DNA from: Thioalkalivibrio sp. AKL19
GTDB taxonomy: Bacteria > Pseudomonadota > Gammaproteobacteria > Ectothiorhodospirales > Ectothiorhodospiraceae
Length of the DNA: 64,000 nucleotides
Direction of reading: 5' to 3'
NCBI RefSeq assembly: GCF_000420165.1
Contig: NZ_ATUK01000003.1
Span: 1-64,000 of the forward strand
A program made the position numbers and the translations under genes. Numbering within the stretch: position 1 is the first letter of the stretch; every line of letters begins with the position of its first letter. This document shows, in pieces, positions 60,635-64,000 of this stretch. The notes under the pieces are model-generated. The model was not told the DNA's origin. It was given only the letters and a program-made list of their open reading frames with translations, and did not search any database.

Positions 60635-60732
60635 GTCATCCCGGCCACCGCGAAGCGGTGATCCGGGATCTCCCCAGCGAGGGGACGGCCGCGCGAGATC
60701 CCGGTTCTGCGCATCGCTTCGGCCGGGATGAC
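60635..60732. repeat. Inverted pair of GTCATCCCGG-type palindromes (BIME-like)
   Basis: Two REP-like units, 60635-60672 (GTCATCCCGG to CCGGGATCTC) and 60695-60732 (GAGATCCCGG to CCGGGATGAC), lie head-to-head with a 22-bp spacer, so the whole can fold into a large cruciform. Related single units occur at 61540-61577 and 62413-62450. The rest of 60501-60891 holds only the short repeat at 60779 and the mazE leader. Confidence 0.75.
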
Positions 60733-60778
60733 AGGATGGATCTCGAGAGTACGGGCACACGCATGCGACTGATCCTGG

Positions 60779-60810
60779 GTAGGATGCGCTGAGCGAAGCG
60801 AACCGCCTCA
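60779..60810 (+). repeat. GTAGGATGCG-type short dispersed repeat, copy 2
   Basis: 32 bp matching the unit at 57092-57123 at 30 positions (GTAGGATGCGCTGAGCG start, AACCGCCTCA end). Confidence 0.7.
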
Positions 60811-60891
60811 GGGTGGTGGAACCCGTGGTGGCCTCCACGGGGGGCGGTGGTGATACATTGTTATAACGTTGATCGGCTTGTGGAGCGGCGC

Positions 60892-61131
60892 ATGAAAACG
60901 ACTTTGCGACAGATCGGAAACTCCCGGGGCGTGCTTCTACCCGCGACGCTGTTGCGTCAATGCGGAATCCGCGACGAGATTGACCTGCGGCTCGAGGGTC
61001 ACCGGATCGTGATCGAGCCGATTACCGAGCCACGATCCGGTTGGTTCGACCACTACGACATCGATCAGGACGATGCGCCCGAATGGCCGGACGAGCCGTG
61101 GGCCGAGGACACCGAGGGGTGGGAGTGGTAG
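60892..61131 (+). CDS. mazE: MazE-like antitoxin (AbrB fold)
   Basis: A 79-residue protein with a SpoVT/AbrB DNA-binding domain at residues 1-45 (LRQIGNSRGVLLPATLLRQCGI, DEIDLRLEGHRIVIEPI). Its acidic C-terminal tail is rich in Asp, Glu and Trp (DIDQDDAPEWPDEPWAED), the part that in MazE wraps and neutralises the toxin. It probably represses its own operon. The ATG at 60892 has GGAG 6 bases upstream. The mazF-like gene overlaps it by 7 bases. Confidence 0.88.
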   Translation: MKTTLRQIGNSRGVLLPATLLRQCGIRDEIDLRLEGHRIVIEPITEPRSGWFDHYDIDQDDAPEWPDEPWAEDTEGWEW

Positions 61132-61451
61132 GGCGTCGTGCGCCGGTTCGCCGCGGTGATGTCTACTGGGTCAACCTGGACCCGACCGTGGGCACGGAGA
61201 TCCGCAAGACCCGCCCCGCGTTGATTGTCTCTCCCGACGACATGAACGATGCCTTGCCCCGGGTCCTGGTAGCGCCGATCACCAGCAAGGGGCAGCCGCT
61301 CGGGTGCCGGCCAGAGGTCGAGCTCGCGGGCCGCCCGGCCCGTATCCTTCTCGACCAGATCGGTAGCGTGGACAAGCGGCGTTTGGGGTCCACCCTCGGC
61401 TCGATCGAACTCGCAAGCTGGCACCCGCAGCTTCTGGAAATGCTCGCCTGA
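61125..61451 (+). CDS. mazF: MazF-like mRNA interferase toxin
   Basis: A 108-residue toxin of the PemK/MazF fold: RRGDVYWVNLDPTVGTEIRKTRPALIVSPDD carries the catalytic arginine and the conserved threonine region. RVLVAPITSKG and the late LLDQIGSVDKRRLGS complete the family motifs. It cleaves mRNA at short specific sequences when MazE is lost. The start is taken as GTG 61125, with GAGGGG (61114-61119) upstream; GTG 61119 in the same frame is possible. It overlaps mazE, as expected for coupled translation. Confidence 0.88.
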   Translation: MVGRRAPVRRGDVYWVNLDPTVGTEIRKTRPALIVSPDDMNDALPRVLVAPITSKGQPLGCRPEVELAGRPARILLDQIGSVDKRRLGSTLGSIELASWHPQLLEMLA

Positions 61452-61539
61452 CCTTTTGCGCGCTGGACGCCCTCCAGTTCCTGCGTCATCGCGCGTCCCG
61501 GTCGCCCCGGTGGAATCGCGGCCACTGCCCTTTCCCTGG

Positions 61540-61577
61540 GTCATCCCGGACACCGCGCAGCGGTTATCCGGGATCTC
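61540..61577. repeat. GTCATCCCGG-type palindromic repeat, single unit
   Basis: GTCATCCCGG to CCGGGATCTC with an internal GCGCAGCGGT loop region, related to the inverted pair at 60635-60732. It lies between mazF and the vapC-like gene. Confidence 0.65.
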
Positions 61578-61682
61578 GGGCACCGTGGTCTGGCCAGGCC
61601 TTGGGGGTGTCCGGCATGGGAGGCTCCGGCCAGGATGATCGGGGCGGATGTTCAGGTGGTAGGCACGCCCGGATCGGGACGC

Positions 61683-62105
61683 TCAATGCAGGAAGGGATT
61701 TTCCACTCGGATGCCTTCGATGACCTGCGAGTGATTGAGGTCTTCCGATAACAGGACCGTCGCACCGCCCTGGCAAGCCGTCGCGATAATCATCGCGTCC
61801 CAGAAGGAGAGTTGGTTTCGCTCCTGGATCTCGGAGGCCCGCAGTACGGCGGCGGTATCCGGGGATTCCACCTGCCAGGCTCGATACGCCTCGATCAGCC
61901 GGCGAGCCTCGGCGGGTGAGAGAGGGCTTGCGATCTTGCGGGTCACGTTGACGTAGAACTCCTGCAGCACCTGAATGCTGATGATGCCGCTGCCGTTCTC
62001 CCAAAGCTGGCGAATGGTCGTAGCGGCTCGATCGTGGCGAGCGCCCGCATCCAGGTCGTGTGCGTACAGCAGGACGTTGGTGTCGACAAAGACCTTATCG
62101 CTCAT
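61683..62105 (-). CDS. vapC: PIN-domain toxin (VapC-like)
   Basis: A 140-residue PIN-domain ribonuclease. The first acidic residue is in KVFVDTNVLLYAHD (Asp at about 7), the conserved glutamate in VLQEFYVNVTRK, and further aspartates in LSFWDAMIIATA and LLSEDLNH. It probably cleaves tRNA or rRNA when its antitoxin is absent. The ATG at 62105 lies 11 bases inside the end of the upstream antitoxin gene, the normal antitoxin-first order on the minus strand. Confidence 0.87.
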   Translation of the reverse strand: MSDKVFVDTNVLLYAHDLDAGARHDRAATTIRQLWENGSGIISIQVLQEFYVNVTRKIASPLSPAEARRLIEAYRAWQVESPDTAAVLRASEIQERNQLSFWDAMIIATACQGGATVLLSEDLNHSQVIEGIRVENPFLH

Positions 62106-62325
62106 GCAGCGCGTCCCGATCCGGCCGTCCCCCGCCGAGATGGTATCCCTGGTCGAGGGCGGCCAGGGCCTCGCGCTTGGAACGTTCATAGCGCTCGGAG
62201 CGTTCCACGATGTGTTCCAGTTCTTCGGTCAGCAGCCGGCTAACGGAAGTCGAGCGACGCGCAGCGATTACCTTGAGCTCCGTGAGCACCTTCTTGTCGA
62301 GGGCGAGGGTGATGTTCTGCTTCAT
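62095..62325 (-). CDS. ribbon-helix-helix antitoxin of the PIN toxin (VapB-like)
   Basis: A 76-residue protein beginning MKQNITLALDKKVLTELKVIAARR, a short strand and helix pattern of ribbon-helix-helix/CopG-type antitoxins. A charged helical tail (RSERYERSKREALAAL) presumably binds the toxin. The start at 62325 leaves a normal length; a frame extending to 62406 lacks support. It overlaps the toxin start by 11 bases. Confidence 0.8.
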   Translation of the reverse strand: MKQNITLALDKKVLTELKVIAARRSTSVSRLLTEELEHIVERSERYERSKREALAALDQGYHLGGGRPDRDALHER

Positions 62326-62412
62326 GGCTGAATCCTCCGTTTCACGTAAAAACGTGTAGCACGCGATATGCGTGATTTCAATCAGGCGTAGCCGGTTGCG
62401 GGGCAACCGCTG

Positions 62413-62450
62413 GAGATCCCGGCTCTTCGCTGCGTCGCGGCCGGGATGAC
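62413..62450. repeat. GTCATCCCGG-type palindromic repeat, single inverted unit
   Basis: GAGATCCCGG to CCGGGATGAC, in the opposite orientation to the unit at 61540-61577, so that the two bracket the vapBC-like genes. A small GGTTGC-GGG-GCAACC dyad adjoins it on the left (near 62392-62408). Confidence 0.65.
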
Positions 62451-62615
62451 GGGGTGGGGCTCTTGCACGATGGCGGCGAGCCGTGGCCGGGATAGCGGGC
62501 GCTTGCGAGTGTGCCTGGGGGTGGAGCCTGCGCTGAAAACGTGGAAGTCTCAGCGCGCCAACGCATAACTCTGTATAGTGTCGGCCCTTTTGCCAGTATC
62601 CAGAGTTCGTATTCC

Positions 62616-64000
62616 ATGACCGAGAAGCTTCGCAATATCGCCATCATCGCCCACGTTGATCATGGCAAGACCACGCTGGTCGACCAGCTCCTGCGCCAGT
62701 CCGGCACCCTCGACAAGCGTGGTGACCACGGCGAGCGGATCATGGACTCCAACGCCATCGAAAAGGAACGCGGGATCACCATCCTGGCCAAGAACACGGC
62801 CATCGAGTGGCAGGACTACCGCATCAACATCGTCGACACTCCCGGACACGCCGACTTCGGTGGCGAGGTCGAGCGCGTGCTGTCGATGGTCGACTCGGTG
62901 CTACTGCTGGTGGACGCGGTCGACGGCCCGATGCCGCAGACCCGGTTCGTCACCCAGAAGGCCTTCGCCATGGGCTTCAAGCCGATCGTGGTGGTCAACA
63001 AGGTGGATCGCCCCGGCGCGCGCCCCGACTGGGCGGTGGATCAGGTCTTCGATCTGTTCGACCGCCTCGGTGCGACCGACGAGCAGCTGGACTTCCCCAT
63101 CGTGTTCGCCTCCGCCCTGAACGGCTTTGCCGGCATGGATTCCAGCGTCACCGAGGGCGACATGACCTGCCTGCTGGAGACCATCGTCAAGCACGTGTCC
63201 CCGCCGAACGTGGATGCGGAAGGCCCGTTCCAGATGCAGGTCTCTTCGCTGGACTACAACAGCTACCAGGGTCTGATCGGCATTGGCCGCGTGAAGCGCG
63301 GGCACATCAAGCCGAATAGCCCGGTGAAAGTGGTCGATCGCGAAGGCGGCGTGCGCAACGGCCGCATGCTGCAGATCATGGGCTTCCACGGCCTGGAGCG
63401 CGTCGAGGTCGAAGAGGCCCGCGCGGGCGACATCATCACCTTCACCGGGATGGACAAGCTGTTCATCTCCGACACCCTGTGCGATCCGAACCACGTCGAG
63501 GCGATGGAACCGCTCACCGTCGACGAGCCGACCGTGAGCATGACCTTCCAGGTCAACACCTCGCCGTTCGCCGGTCGCGAGGGCAAGTACGTCACCTCTC
63601 GTGTGCTGCGCGACCGCCTGCAGGAAGAGCTCAAGCACAACGTGGCCCTGCGCGTGGAAGAGGGCGAGGACCCGGACAAGTTCAAGGTTTCCGGGCGCGG
63701 TGAACTGCACCTGGGCATCCTCATCGAGAACATGCGCCGCGAGGGCTACGAGCTGGCCGTGGCGCGTCCCGAGGTGGTCATCAAGGAGGTCGACGGCGTT
63801 AAGCAGGAGCCGTACGAGGCCGTCACTGTCGACGTCGAAGAGCAGCACCAGGGCACCATCATGGAGAAGCTCGGCGAACGCCGCGGCGACATGACCAACA
63901 TGGTCCCGGATGGCAAGGGCCGCGTACGCCTGGACTTCATCATCCCGTCGCGCGGGCTGATCGGCTTCCAGACCGAGTTCATGACCGCCACCTCCGGTAC
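62616..64000 (+). CDS. typA: ribosome-associated GTPase TypA/BipA (3' end beyond window)
   Basis: Translational GTPase related to EF-G that assists ribosome assembly and stress adaptation. The 461 residues visible of about 605 include the P-loop [10 protein letters not shown] (12-21), [33 protein letters not shown] and the beta-barrel and EF-G-III regions through [20 protein letters not shown] and [15 protein letters not shown]. It starts [13 protein letters not shown] at ATG 62616. A TATAGT hexamer at 62574-62579 could be its -10 element. The gene is open at the window edge without frameshift. Confidence 0.97.
   Translation, partial: MTEKLRNIAIIAHVDHGKTTLVDQLLRQSGTLDKRGDHGERIMDSNAIEKERGITILAKNTAIEWQDYRINIVDTPGHADFGGEVERVLSMVDSVLLLVDAVDGPMPQTRFVTQKAFAMGFKPIVVVNKVDRPGARPDWAVDQVFDLFDRLGATDEQLDFPIVFASALNGFAGMDSSVTEGDMTCLLETIVKHVSPPNVDAEGPFQMQVSSLDYNSYQGLIGIGRVKRGHIKPNSPVKVVDREGGVRNGRMLQIMGFHGLERVEVEEARAGDIITFTGMDKLFISDTLCDPNHVEAMEPLTVDEPTVSMTFQVNTSPFAGREGKYVTSRVLRDRLQEELKHNVALRVEEGEDPDKFKVSGRGELHLGILIENMRREGYELAVARPEVVIKEVDGVKQEPYEAVTVDVEEQHQGTIMEKLGERRGDMTNMVPDGKGRVRLDFIIPSRGLIGFQTEFMTATSG

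Overview
The window is a stretch of high-GC chromosome with almost no non-coding space. The gene content and order (accB-accC-prmA-dusB-fis, dprA-smg-topA-tsaC-hemF-aroE, def-fmt-rsmB-ntrYX-trkAH, glnK-amtB) are those of a gammaproteobacterium. The potassium systems (TrkAH and an NhaP2-type K+/H+ antiporter) and the general composition suggest a halo- or alkaliphilic member of the Chromatiales/Ectothiorhodospiraceae such as Thioalkalivibrio; this is an inference from sequence style, not a database match.

Layout. 1-100: tail of an IS481-type transposase. 0.1-4.1 kb: argB, then hmp with an NsrR-like operator, dut and coaBC. 4.4-11 kb: a DUF502 membrane protein, an exported metallo-beta-lactamase-fold protein, an LpxR-like outer-membrane deacylase divergent from nhaP2, and rep. 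11-14 kb: an overlapping thioredoxin-like/ampD/histidine phosphatase operon, a small unknown gene and an inositol-monophosphatase-family gene. 14-29.6 kb: a long minus-strand housekeeping block (fis, dusB, DUF3426, prmA, accC, accB, aroQ, OmpA-like lipoprotein, aroE, hemB, hemF, tsaC, topA, smg, dprA, LysM lipoprotein). 29.8-42.5 kb: the plus-strand block def, fmt, rsmB, DUF4390, ntrY, ntrX, trkA, trkH, TPR protein, acyltransferase, nei-like glycosylase. 42.6-44.4 kb: a PQQ-type sugar dehydrogenase-like lipoprotein and msrA. 44.4-49.9 kb: a CheB-CheR-PAS hybrid coupled to a PAS-GGDEF-EAL protein. 50.2-52.4 kb: a glutamine-amidotransferase-like hydrolase paired with an amidoligase, then folB. 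52.6-55.4 kb: a putative porin, glnK and amtB behind what reads as an NtrC/sigma-54 promoter, closed by a clear terminator. 55.6-60.5 kb: fetAB-like ABC system, speE, speA, ycgL. 60.5-62.5 kb: mazEF and vapBC-like toxin-antitoxin pairs among REP-type palindromes. 62.6 kb to the end: typA/bipA, cut by the window edge.

The most unusual content is a family of four dispersed intergenic elements of 297-314 bp (copies A-D, near 4.1, 17.1, 33.2 and 41.3 kb). They have near-perfect terminal inverted repeats of about 32 bp and conserved internal stems whose sequences differ between copies but stay complementary. All four lie between co-directional genes. Three overlap the stop codon of the upstream gene, and one appears to provide the start codon of ntrY. 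They encode no convincing protein and look like a non-autonomous mobile or structured element under selection for folding. The 55-62.5 kb part holds several other, shorter palindromic repeat families.

Start codons were chosen from Shine-Dalgarno spacing, overlaps with neighbours and family N-termini. All functional calls are from motif recognition by eye, without database searches. I see no rRNA, tRNA or CRISPR array.
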